Source: Silene latifolia (taxonomy: Eukaryota > Streptophyta > Magnoliopsida > Caryophyllales > Caryophyllaceae). Taken from it: 64,000 nt of DNA. Positions 20,185 to 31,333 of the stretch are shown here, in pieces. The notes below the pieces were generated by a model. The model was not told the origin of the DNA and searched no databases. It was given only the letters and a program-made list of their open reading frames with translations. Positions within the stretch are counted from its first letter, which is position 1. Every line of letters starts with the position of its first letter. A program made the position numbers and the translations under genes. The DNA lies in NCBI RefSeq assembly GCF_048544455.1, contig NC_133536.1:164968825-165032824 (forward strand). The letters are read 5' to 3'.

Positions 20185-23100
20185 ATGCGCAGGTCACAGG
20201 GTGGTGAACTACTATCGTTCAATCTTGAGATTGAGAAGACTTTGCGTGAGTTTAGACGATCATCTAGAGTATTGCCGACAGAGGAAGAGCTGAGTAATCT
20301 ATCTAGTTACTACGAGAACGAGTTGTTTGAGGAGGATCCACTTTCGTCACCTATTTCTACTTCCTCAGCTGAGACCGTCACATCTCCAGACATGGCTGAA
20401 GAAGCGAGTATAGCGAGTCACTCTGAGCCGACAGCTGAGAATCTCTATAAGGGATTCGCATTACCAGGGACGGATAGAAAATTCGAGCCGAAACCGTCTT
20501 ATATCAACTTGGTTGAGAGGAACCAATTTGGGGGAGCTGCAAATAAAGATGCGGCTAAACATATGGAGACATTCATTGATTATTGTTGTTCCATACCCCC
20601 ACCAACCGGTGTGACCCAGGACCAGGTGAAGGAGACTATGTTCATATTCTCGCTTCGCGATGCTGCAAGGGAATGGTACCGAGACCTGGATCAAGCTGCT
20701 AACGGGATTACTGATTGGAATTCGCTAGCCTTAGCATTTTACAAGAAATATTTCTCTGCCTCGAAGACCAATGCCATTAGAGCTCTGGTCACGAGCTTTA
20801 AACAGGGTCCTGATGAGAATTTTCATGAGGCGTGGGTCCGTTTCAAGAAGTTGGTGCGAACTATTCCACACCATGGGTTCGAGAAATGGAGCCTATGCAA
20901 TCAATTTTATAATGGGCTTTATGACGATCAGAGGGTTATCCTGGATGCGGAAGCTAATGGCAGATTCCAGGAGAGTGTTGGAGAAACTAAGGGGTAGAAA
21001 ATTATTAATGATTTGGCCACCCATAAAGCTGAGTATGGAAATTCCAGGGGAAATCAAAGAAGAGCTGCTGAAACCCCTTCAGTAGCTGCATTAGAGGCTC
21101 TTATTGCAAGATTTGATAAGTACGAGTTGGAAGGAGCTTCAAAAGGAGGGATTTATCAAGTGAATGCTGTGTCAGACGGTCCTTTCGTCTGCAAAAGATG
21201 TGGAGCTGAGGGACATGTTTCAGATTTTTGTCCTAATCCCTATGAGTCTTGTGCTGCTTTTCAACATTATAGGCAGACAAACACTTATTTTGAGCCGAAT
21301 GTTCATCCGAATCTGAGGTGGTCTAGCCAAAATGTCCAAAACCCGACTCCACCCCCACAGCAGCAACAACAAAGTTATGTGCCCCCTCATAAGCAACAAC
21401 AGTTTCAAAAGCCTCCGTATGTCCCGCAGCAGCAGCACCAATCCCAAGGCTCTGATTTTGCCGAGTTGAAAAATTTGTTGCTGAAAGAGTCTCAAGCTAG
21501 AGAGGCCGGGATGAAAATGTTGGAGAGCCAAATTGCTCAATTGGCTAGCAAGAGTGCAACTCGAGCTCCGGGGCAATTACCGTCTCAGCCGGATCAAAAA
21601 GAGACCCTAAATGCTATCACCTTGAGGAGTGGGTCTACCCTTGATGGGCCCGCTATGGTCGAGGAAGCTGCTGAAAAAGATGAGGCGGAACCAAGTAAGA
21701 AGAAGGCAGTGACGAATAGTGGAAAGAAAAAGCCGTCTACCAGGTATATCAGTCGATCGACTGATACACCTGGTCGATCGACGGAAACGCGAAACAAAAC
21801 AGCTTTTGGTCCTGTAGAAGTCAATTGATCGACTGACCTACACGGTCGATCGACTGACAGCATTGCTGATATTGAACCTTTTCGTCCTCCAATGCCTAAT
21901 AACTTGTGGGACCACTTGTTTCGGGGTACGACGACCCCGAAATTATTGAGGCAAGACCCAAATGCTGATGGGTCTGTTCCAGTTCCAAAGTATGACCCGA
22001 CGACGATTAATGGTTCATTTTTTAGACGGTCTGAAGAAGGTTCAAGCTTCAACAAGGAGAAGGTAGTAGATTTTCAGCCTAAGTCCACCGATGCCGGTGT
22101 AAGAGATCTAGAGGAGAGGGCTAAGTTGCTTCTTACAGCCCCCTATCCGGAGAGATTGGTGCCGACGAAGGAACAGGTATCGTTTAACAAATTTGAAAAT
22201 GTTATCCGTAGCTTAAATGTACAAGTTCCTTTTCTTGAATTAGTTAATCAAGTGTCTGCTTACATGAAGTTTATGAAGCAACTTTTGTCTAAAAAGAAGT
22301 CACTTGAAACTGTGCAATCTGTCGCACTAACTGAGGAGTCATGTTCTTATTTGACCCATACTGCACCTCACAAGCTAGAAGACCCAGGTAGTTTTTCAGT
22401 CCCATGTAATATTGGCACCTTTTCTATTGAGAAGGCATTGTGTGACCTAGGAGCCAGTATTAGTGTAATGCCTTTGAGTCTTGATAGGAAGTTAAAATTA
22501 ACTAGGTTTGCAGTTACCAACATGACAAAGACATGGTGATCGATCTGCGGTCCAGCCTATAGGAGTCTTAGAGGACATTCCTGTGCAAATAGGAAAGTTT
22601 TTTTTCCTTGTTGACTTCGTTGTACTAGATATGCCCGAGGATGCCCACATTCCTATCATATTGGGTAGACCATTTCTGCACACTGCTGGTGCAGTTATAG
22701 ATGTTGGTTCAGGGACTCTGACCTTCAAAGTAGGGAAGCATTCCATTGTCTTTGCCCAGACAGCTAAGAAGAAAGACCCCATGTGGCCAGTCACTTGTAA
22801 CACGGTTTCTGAAAAGAAATCCTATTTTGTGCTTCCTGATATGCCTGTCTCTATGCCTATTTCTGCTATAACACCTCCACCCCAGATTGGGAGCAAATTG
22901 GAGGAAGAATCTTCTGTTTTGACTATTGCAGGAGCTGGTTTGGGGAAGGAAGAGCTGCATGTTGCTCCAGCTGTGAAGGAGCCAATCGTTCAAAGAGGCG
23001 GCCTAGGATGTCTTAGCTATGGCACTGATGAGGAGCCTGATGAGGAGCCAGTCAAAGTGACGGAGTCCGATTTGGATTTTGATGAGCCAGAAGAGGTCAT

Positions 23101-23257
23101 TGATTGGGGAGATGCTGAAGCTGTTGATCCGTTGAGTTCTGCGGATGTTGAAGTTGATAGGAGTGCAGCTGAGGAGATGAGCACTGTGGAGGCTACCTCT
23201 TGTAGCCAGAAGCCAAGCAAGTGGGCCATTCCATGGCCATTCTTGATCAACTATTAG
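20185..23257 (+). pseudogene. Athila-B gag-protease (two stops, one frameshift)
   Basis: Starts MRRSQGGELLSFNLE. Gag core: FEPKPSYINLVERNQFGGA, FSLRDAAREWYRDL, NSLALAFYKKYFSASK and HHGFEKWSLCNQFYNGL (about codons 90-255). The CCHC knuckle CKRCGAEGHVSDFC starts at codon 336 (21190). A Gln/Pro-rich linker follows, then a stretch where two palindrome pairs are translated as SRSTDTPGRSTE and STDLHGRSTDS. The retropepsin active site is CDLGASISVMP (codon 754, 22444), and the flap-end motif ILGRPFL lies near 22656-22679. Damage: TAG at 20995, TGA at 21826 inside a palindrome arm (CGA to TGA), and a frameshift at about 22530-22545. The final frame ends in an acidic tail, WPFLINY, at 23257. RT should follow in a complete Athila and is absent. 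Confidence 0.9.
21752..21856. repeat. Athila-B palindrome pairs inside gag-pro
   Basis: Cores at 21753/21774 and 21825/21846, each pair 21 nt (7 codons) apart and the pairs 72 nt apart. Because both spacings are multiples of 3, the motif is read as RST-type tetrapeptides in one frame. The arm at 21825 has decayed from TCGATCGA to TTGATCGA, creating the stop at 21826. Confidence 0.9.
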
Positions 23258-23497
23258 TTGATTAAGACTTTTTCAAACAAACACATTTTATTGCTTTTAG
23301 ACTTTTTATTGCTTTCGTGTGCGCGAGACTTCGCATTTTTAATAAGTTTGCTTAGGATTTTAAACACTTTAGACTGTTACTTTGGGTTTTGCGCAATTTT
23401 GGGTGCGTTATTATATGTATTTGCAGGTTTATAGACCATGTTGGCTCAATTTATTGAGCTATTTCGAAGAAAATCAGAACTTACAGCAGGTTTTTCA

Positions 23498-23601
23498 GTC
23501 GATCGACTGCCTCCTATGGTCGATCGACTGAGCTGCAAATTCCAGGAGTTTCTGTTCCTGTTCACTCTGGTCGATCGACTGGGTGATGTGGGCGATCGAC
23601 C
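23498..23601. repeat. Athila-B palindrome pairs, 3' region
   Basis: Cores at 23499/23520 and 23571/23592 (the last reads GCGATCGA), 21 nt within each pair and 72 nt between pairs. The constant parts are again CTG before and GG after the 8-nt variable centre (CCTCCTAT and GGTGATGT). Confidence 0.9.
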
Positions 23602-24739
23602 ATGTTCGCTGCTGTACCTGTTTTTGATCATTCCCCTGCTGTGTTTGGTCGATTTGCGGAGTTGAGGGAGTCTTTTCTCCACTTTATCCTCCGACTCATT
23701 TCTGTTTTCTTCCGTTTCTTTATTTTACATATAATTTTGCGTTTAATAATTGCTTTCTCGGAATTACGCGCGGTACTTTCGTTTGTCTTTCAGGTACCTA
23801 TGGCAGCGCTGCTGACTACTGAAACCTCCTAGCTCACGCTGGTTTGGGGAGGTTTCCTTTTGCGCTTAAAATCTTGTGAGTTTCTAAGTCTTACTTTCAT
23901 GTCTTGTTTAGTTTTACCGCAAAATCCCATTTCCTTTGTTTATCTAATTACATGATTTTGCACAATGGGGACATTGTGTGATTTAGTTTGGGGAAGGGTT
24001 TTGCATAGCATTCATATGGTTTTGCATTCACGTTTAATTATCCAGTTTGCATTGTTATTTAATTTCTCCATATATACAGAAAATTCAAAAAAATTGAAAA
24101 TTTTCAAAGATTTCGAAAATGCACGTTTATTTTAGCATATAGGTTGAGTCAGAACGGTAGTATTTCAATGATGACATTGCATTTTCATCCGTTTATGCCT
24201 AAGCCTTGCTTAATTGACATGTTATTAGTAGAATCATATATGCATAGTTTACGAGTTTTCGTTAATTTCTTGCTGGACTTGAGACTTGACTTAGAATTCT
24301 TGGCAAACTACATCATTTTCTGAGGTTTAGAGCTTATAACTGGTGACATCTATGACCAGTTTATCTAGGAATATGAGTAGTACTCCTTATGAGACATGTT
24401 ACATAAATTTGCATAAATATGAACTTAATCTGCTTAATACCTGTGTGCATTCGGTTCGTGGTTTGTTGACACATGTGGAAGAGGTTTCCTTTATTCGTTT
24501 TACCCATAAGCTTCACATAGCCAAAAATAGCCTTTTTGTCCCATTAACTACATCCTACACTTAGCCTGCCCTTCTCAAGCTAGTAGTTTATGTTCTTGGG
24601 GTTGTCACTTTGTTTTTGGTAGCTAATGATCATTTTGAGACGATGTTGGGAAGATGAAAAAAAATAGAATTGAAAAAAAAAAGAGAAAACAAAAAAAAAA
24701 AAAAAAAAGAAAGAAACGCGTGCTGTACTGTAGAGGGCG

Positions 24740-24771
24740 GTCGGTCGACTGGCCATCTTGGTCGATCGACT
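24740..24771. repeat. Athila-B palindrome pair near the A/G-rich tract
   Basis: Cores TCGGTCGA (24741, one mismatch) and TCGATCGA (24762), 21 nt apart, with GCCATCTT as the variable centre. The pair lies between two A/G-rich runs. Confidence 0.85.
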
Positions 24772-25449
24772 GAAGCCCGAGAAGAGAAAGAAAAAAAAAT
24801 CAAAATCACATGGTTGGAGTTTTGATTAGTTGGTGATTTTATTCCCATGCTTTATTATCATCATTTGGGGAATTACAATTATATCGGAGATTGTGAGATT
24901 TGTGCTTGCTATTAGCACCGTTTCGATTGAAAAATCTTGAGCAAGAAGTTGGATGTTGTTATAATTTGGTTCCCTCAGTTACTAGCTTGGCTTTTAACTC
25001 TGTTTTTATCCAAATTTATTTTAGCCTCTTCTTACCCATACCTCACATATCCATATTTACCTCGGCATGAGTCATGGTCATTTGTTTGGTTGGAATGCAT
25101 ATGTACGGTTGTAGAGATTATTTTCATATTATATTGCAGGCATGTTCTTATAGGTCGTAGTTAGGTGAGTGTCATTACATCTTTTACTTCTTTCTATCTT
25201 ACATATACTCACCCGTATTCATTGAGTGATATGAGCGACCCGTGAGAGTCCGTAATGATAAGTCTCTACAGTTGATGGTTCAGCAGTTTTTGACGACTTC
25301 ATAACTCGTTTGCGTGATTCATATTGCTAATTGATTGTTAGTTGTTGCATTAAATTGGTTTAGGCTATTCGGTTTGCATTTCGCTCTGAGATTGAACTCG
25401 TTCTATTAGGTTTTAGGATCGAGTCTAGTTCTTGCTTGGGGACAAGCAA

Positions 25450-25469
25450 GGGTTTGGTTTGGGGAAATT
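25450..25469 (+). other. Athila-B polypurine tract
   Basis: A purine-rich stretch ending TTTGGGGAAATT directly before the 3' LTR, the expected site for plus-strand priming. It follows the self-complementary GCTTGGGGACAAGC. Confidence 0.7.
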
Positions 25470-26974
25470 TGATGCGTGTCCTAAATATGATGTTTTCACC
25501 CTATTTTACACGCATTTTAGAGCTCAATTATGTAGTTTATGCTACTATTTGCCCCATTTCGTCTACTTTCGTATTTTCTTGTAATATTGCAGATTTATGC
25601 GGAAATGAATACAAATTGAGCTAAATCCGTCCCCGAGTACCTTGCATTGCATTTGACGTGAAGTATTTACTCAAGAAACGAACTTGGTGCGCATTTCGAG
25701 GCCTGAAAGACAATTTTATGAAGATTAGAAGCGGACTACCAGCTATAGTGGTCGATCGACTGATGCCTATGGTCGATCGACCAGAGCACGACTTACAGTA
25801 GCTCCTGTTCAGCGCTGTCCGGTCGATCGACTGCCTTGCATGGTCGATCGACCACACCGATAAACCTGACGTAAATTAAAAGGACGAGAAGTTAGAAGCC
25901 CATTGTATATTAGGTTTAGGAATAAGTGTTACGTGATATTCCTATATAACGTAACCTTAGTTTTGAGAATAAATATAGAGTTTTTTTATCAAGTCTTTTA
26001 TCATCAATAATTAGGGTTCTTGATATTATTTGTTCGTAATCAATAAAGTTTACTTTGGCATTCGGTTTTGATCCTTTCTCTGCAATTCCTCTTACGGTAT
26101 TCTTCTGTTCTAATATTCAGTTTTATTGCTTTCATTCGTAGTTTAGAATTGCTAAGTTAGATCTCCCGAAGCCAAATTATTGTTTTATGATATTTAGTTG
26201 TTCAGTTATTGCAATTATGAATTCTTCTGTTTTATTAGTTGATTTTATTGTTGTCATTATTTCCAGTATGAGTAGCTAAATACCCTGTGCTAGGATGTAG
26301 GGAATCTGTAGAAGTAGGTGGCGTAGAATAGTAGACCTGGAATCGCGCCACGGTCGATCGACTGGGTTCCCTGGTCGATCGACGGCCACGTGAGATCAGC
26401 TTCGTTTTAATTAATTAAATTGCTATATTTGACGAATCGAGTGCACGCGACTAGTTGAATATTTAGGAATTGACCGACCCGATAAGATCGGAAGATAGGG
26501 AAGGAAAATAGACTGCCTAATTAAGACGACTAAATTAATAAGATCGAGAGATAAGTTAATTTAGCCTTTTAAATCACTTTTCAGGACGAAAGTTAGCATT
26601 AGTGATATTAGGGACTCGTAGCGAGATTGAAAGATGCTACTTGTTAAGAATGGACCGAGAGGACTTCTTATTTTCCCGTCTCATGTGTTTAATTCAGACT
26701 TATACTGGCGCCGAAACTATAGTGAACCGACCATCTTAGCACCCTTTTTAATATTTGTTTTCACCTACCTCTTTTATTAGCTCGTTTATTTTAGTTTTGT
26801 TGCCATTAGTATAGACCAACTCAAAACAAACCCCCACTCACTGGTTACTTTAGATTAAAATTAGACAACTATAAATTACATTCGCCTCTCCGTGGTTCGA
26901 CTCTGACTGCCGCTATCTATAGTAGTAGTTTGGAAATATAAATTTATCTTTGGTGCACACAACGACAGGCATCA
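25470..26974 (+). repeat. Athila-B 3' LTR
   Basis: 1505 bp, TGATGC...GCATCA, about 98% identical to the 5' LTR by eye, with palindrome pairs at 25752/25773, 25823/25844 and 26354/26375. Two arms that are mutated in the 5' LTR (18849 region, 18899 region) read as the perfect GGTCGATCGAC form here. A short deletion/rearrangement lies near 26700 relative to 19785. Confidence 0.93.
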
Positions 26975-26979
26975 ATTAC

Positions 26980-28414
26980 TATGATGGAGTCATAGTCATT
27001 CACTGAACCTATTAAGTTGTTGATCACATGAAATCGATTAATAATATTTCCGCCATTAGAATGATCATGTATGCCGACAGACGCACGTGCTGTGATGAAC
27101 CATATGCTAGGAGCATAATGAGTCAATAACAAGTTAATTCATAAGATGGTCTTGTGAAAGCCTTAAAGAACAATTGAAGACTTGTTCGTATGTTTGGATG
27201 ATAAAAAAAGTTAGATGTTGAAGGGTTGCACAAACTTTAGTTTCCAAACTTAAAGGGATTTGTTATAATCCTAGGATGTCTTATTGACTTAGGAGTAAGA
27301 GACTAAGAAAAGTTTTTTAGTTTCATGCATTGCAAATTCTACAAAAGAAATCTAAGTAAATTGTGATAAAATGGTCAACGTAGGGATTAAGGGTGAATCC
27401 CTCTACAAATGACTTTATCACAAGTTATGCGATAACCGTTGGAGCATCTTTCAAGTTATAGAGTCCATGTCTAGCGAGAAAACTAGACAAATACTTAGAG
27501 ATAAATTCAAGTTATTAGAAATAACATGGAATAGAAGGAAATAGCAATTGACAAAATTGGAATATATGGATATAGGGTATATCCACTTGCCAAGCTTTTA
27601 TTGCATTTTAACTAGTGTTAATAATACACTAAAAGTTATAAGATATGAAGTAGTAATAGTGTATTGACTATTCATATGTGATAATCGCATTTATCGTTAA
27701 GAGTTTTATTAAACTCACCCGTTACCTTGTTGAATCCAAATGGGTTGTAGAGACAAATTAAACCCCATTAAAGTGAACTGGATTGACATGTTATTCGCCC
27801 CTAGTTACTTATATGAGGTGACGTCTCGAAGTGACTAGATTGTGATGCGATTGATGGCAAGTTCAAGTGCCATAGAGTCATATGGGATGACTAATCGATC
27901 ACATAGGCAAACTGTATGGGACACTCTGTCGGGCAGTGACCACTTATAGAGTTCTAGTAATTCATAAAGCCTGGTCGTGGCAAGAGCTACTATAGTATTC
28001 TTGTGAGTCAATTCTTTTGACTAGAGACTATTCGCCCAAGTTGACACAAATTTCTGATTAGCTTTGATTTATACTCTACGGCTGTCGTAAATGAAGTTAA
28101 ACTGGGTATATTTTGGGTTATGATGAACTGTGGCTAGACGAAGGGAATAGTGCGATAGGAATTGTCCACCCCCTTATCAGGGTTGTTTGAAATCTCAAGG
28201 CCACTCGAGGAGTAGTGAACTGGAAATGCGTGGCCACGCTCGGAAGGTATCTATGGTAGATAATTCCGGTCAGACAGTTACTCTCCAGATCGAGGAAACC
28301 ACCCAAGATATGATCAAGTGTAAGTACGACCTGCAAGACACCTTGCATTGAGTGGGAGATTGTAATAGGATAAGAGAATTGGTGACGCACACTTGTCTCG
28401 GACAAGTGGGAGAT
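26980..28414 (+). mobile_element. Copia-2 3' internal tail
   Basis: Continuation of Copia-2 after the Athila-B insertion and its ATTAC duplication (26975-26979). It is a near-copy of 11279-12718, ending with the purine-rich AAGTGGGAGAT before LTR3. No intact frame. The 120-codon minus-strand ORF (28118-28480) matches the one in the other copy but crosses into the LTR, so it is treated as chance. Confidence 0.85.
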
Positions 28415-29727
28415 TGTTGGAAAATGTGTGTCCTCAACAATAGTGCGATCACATGATTTAATATCATAACGAAATCTCATATTAAGAATGCGTGAGGGAT
28501 GATTTATTATATAATCAACTAATCGTCATTAATCGATAATAATTGGCTGACTAGAGTTTGAAATTATTGTCGTATGACGGTGGTGGTCAGTTGATCCCTT
28601 AAGGTCACACCTAAAGGACAATTCCCTTAATGGATAAATTGATTAATTGTATGACGATACAAGGTAATCAATTCCTTAAAATTGAGCAATTTACTTGTGA
28701 GAGAGAATATTGATATCTTAGTTTAATGGGATTAAATAAGATTTATTTTGATAATAAAAATGTTTTATTACTAAAATTGCTTATTGTTTGAGAAACGATA
28801 GAGATAAGAATGAATGGTTAATTATAATTACAAGATGTTGTGAATTATAATTACATTACCCATTTTATTTATATGATCAAGTATCACTAGTCAATTTGTT
28901 GTATGTAAATTAATTAATTTGTAAAATGATATTTATGTGATAAATATGCATTAAATTAATTAATAACATGTAACATGCTGCATGTGACATATTCTGTGAC
29001 AAATGACAAATTGACAAAATAAAATGGTAGTCCATTTTATGACATATGGGTCGAATGGAGGGAGTATTAAAGGTGTGAGGATGACATTATTTTATGTGAT
29101 AAAATAGAACATCGTCTTAGCTAGTGCATACTAGCTTACACACCTAATATTTTGAGAAGACCAAAAGTAAAAGTAAGATGCCAATTTTAGGCACCTTCCC
29201 CTTGACCCCCACCGGTTATCCCTCCTTCTCTTTATGAGAATTTTGTTCTCATTTTACTACTTACTCATTTCATTCACATCTCACACATGAAAATATACTC
29301 CTTCTCTCCCATATCTTTCTAAAACAAGTTTTTAGATACACAAGCTATTGTTCATCCATTCTAATATCAAGAAAAGATTACTAGTGTAGTAATAGTGATA
29401 ATATTAGAATTAATTTTAAGGGTACTAGTATAATAATCTAGTTAATTAGTATACTAGTTTAAGGGTAAGTCTTGGGTGTAATCTAAGGAGTGGCTTCTAT
29501 ACTTGGAGTCTTTGGAGGATCATCCAACACATTAAGCTCAAGAACAAGTGAAGGAAGGTGACCTTACTTGTGCCCCATATTTCGAACCATCTTACAATGT
29601 AAGAGACATTGTTTTTCTCATAAATCTTTCATTTAGTTATGCATGCACTAGATCTAAAGAACATATAATTAAGAAGTTAATTAGTTCACTATTAGAGGAG
29701 TCTAATAATAGGTATATGAACCTAACA
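28415..29727 (+). repeat. Copia-2 LTR3 (3' LTR)
   Basis: TGTTGG...CTAACA, 1313 bp, the most complete of the three LTRs. It is followed by MULE sequence, not a PBS, so it is the outer right end of the array. Confidence 0.9.
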
Positions 29728-29965
29728 TGGTGGGCGTTGGCTGATTAATGGTGAATGGTGGATGAAAGATGATTTGTCAATTGTTATTTGTTAACTTTGG
29801 TTTCATTTCAAAAGTAAAACAAAATCACCTGTTGGTCAGGTTGTAAGTCACCGAGTTTATTTTGAGGTAAATGTGCCATAAGTTCGATTTATTCCAAGTT
29901 AAAATGTAGTTTGGTTTATTTTGAGCAGATGAGTCATAGTTTGGATTATTCCTATCAATTGATCC
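29728..29965 (+). mobile_element. MULE-like element, right part with TIR
   Basis: The region 29850-29965 is the inverted copy of 9755-9865 (ends CCTATCAATTGATCC). With the left part it encloses Copia-2 and Athila-B, so the MULE was there first. The adjacent 9-mer TTTTATTTA is the likely TSD. Just outside, 29967-30013 is an A/T hairpin with a 16-bp stem (TTTTATTTATTTATTA and its complement). Confidence 0.65.
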
Positions 29966-30129
29966 TTTTATTTATTTATTAATATTTATTAGTTGTCTAA
30001 TAAATAAATAAAAGTAGGGATAATTGTATAGTATAGATACCTATTCTAGGTGGAACAAACTTAGACGTGACACGTGGCACTTCAAAAGATGCTCAAGATA
30101 CCTTTTTATGTTATTATATATATAATTAA

Positions 30130-30335
30130 GGGTTTTTTGATAATTACTATCTGTTTACTACACTGTTTTAAGAACTACTATCGAAATAACTATCGAAATA
30201 ATTTCTGTTAAAAACTACTACCAGTAAGTTTGATATGAATTCTCAAACTTACTGGTAGTAGTTTTTAGACGGAAATTATTTCGGTAATAGTTCTTAAAAC
30301 AGTGTAGTATAAATGCAGTAGTTATAAAAAAAACC
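30130..30335. mobile_element. Small foldback MITE
   Basis: 206 bp that is almost entirely one imperfect inverted repeat. The arms start GGGTTTTTTGATAATTACTA and, from the other side, GGTTTTTTTTATAACTACTG, and they meet around GTTTGATATGAATTCTCAAAC. Flanking 9-mers TATAATTAA (30121-30129) and AATAATTAA (30336-30344) match at 8 of 9 positions. Size and TSD length suggest a Mutator-type MITE. Confidence 0.75.
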
Positions 30336-30344
30336 AATAATTAA

Positions 30345-31333
30345 AAACTTCTACTATTATTTTTATGATGATGTTACTATTCACTTTAAGGTGAGAACTT
30401 TATTCGTAACATATCTTATTTATCTATTATGTCATATCTATTTAGGTTTTATGTTGCTTTTACGATGATAAATTTGAATCATGTTCTTTATCAATGTGTC
30501 CGCTCACCTAGCAATTCATTTTATCATATCGTGTGATGATCCTAGCTTATGCGTAAAAAATTGGGTTTCTTACAAAGGAATTAGCTCACAATAGGAGATC
30601 GTATCACAGTTTGTAACAATTAGAAACCATCTTACACATCTCTTTTATTTCGTTTTCATTAAAAAAAAAAAAAAATTGTGTTGTTAAAAAAGAAGTCTTT
30701 ATATTTTATAAAATTTATGATTCATAAGCACTTGGATGTCAATCGTTCGATAAGATCATTATCCTCACTCATATAAGTACGGTATATGACTCAATTTCTA
30801 TGAACCCTCAAATCACTATTGATGGTACGTGATATGTTTATAAGAGGCGATGAATAATAGAGAAGGAAGACGATGCACAATAAATCCTGTAGTAGTATAT
30901 TTCAGAAAACTTAAGTTGTTATAATGAGTATTTGAGAATATATTATGATATAGAAAAGATATTATTATGGGTATCATAATATATCCCTTAATAATGAGAT
31001 ATGAGGGTATACAGAGAAATAAGAAGAGTTAGCTAGAGCCTTCCACTTTGACTCTTAGCAAACTCCTAACTACTCTTTACCTAACGATAGTTAAAGTTAA
31101 TACTCCGTAATTGTATTTTATCTAACCCACTATTTCTAATCCAAGTTAAGCTTCTGATGAATTTCCACTTTAAAAGCAAATCGTTTGTTAATAAAAATCT
31201 CAAACTCTTGTGTCACATCATCCTTTTTTCCATCCTTCAATTGTGTTAAGAACAATTATAGTTAAAATTTTAAGGTAATATGTATGCTGACGCACATGAA
31301 AGCTTGCAAAATCTCAACCTTGGAATGCTTGTT
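30345..31333. other. Intergenic AT-rich DNA
   Basis: No coding, RNA or transposon signature recognised. A TACTCCGTA 9-mer occurs at 31101. Confidence 0.4.

Larger units (their letters stand above)
23258..25469 (+). mobile_element. Athila-B 3' non-coding region
   Basis: 2.2 kb with no credible gene. It contains palindrome pairs at 23499/23520, 23571/23592 and 24741/24762, an A/G-rich low-complexity tract (about 24654-24712 and 24781-24799), and the Athila-type end GCTTGGGGACAAGCAAGGG (about 25433-25451) leading to the polypurine tract. The short ORFs at 23438-23832 read through palindromes and are not annotated. In complete Athila elements this position follows pol and sometimes holds an env-like frame; none was found. 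Confidence 0.75.
18546..26974 (+). mobile_element. Athila-B: gag-protease-only Ty3/Gypsy retrotransposon
   Basis: 8429 bp with LTRs of 1512 and 1505 bp (termini TGATGC/GCATCA), 5-bp TSD, PBS at 20063, a gag-protease region (20185-23257) and 2.2 kb of 3' non-coding sequence. The LTRs differ at roughly 25 positions by eye (about 1.6%), so insertion was fairly recent. There is no trace of RT, RNase H or integrase, and since the protease region ends in its own stop, replication would need enzymes from a complete Athila. It is inserted in sense orientation into the Copia-2 pol relic. Confidence 0.93.

Noticed and set aside
23258-25469. Possible env-like frame in the Athila-B 3' region
   Set aside because: Only short frames were found, none with a convincing signal peptide or membrane layout, and several run through palindrome pairs.
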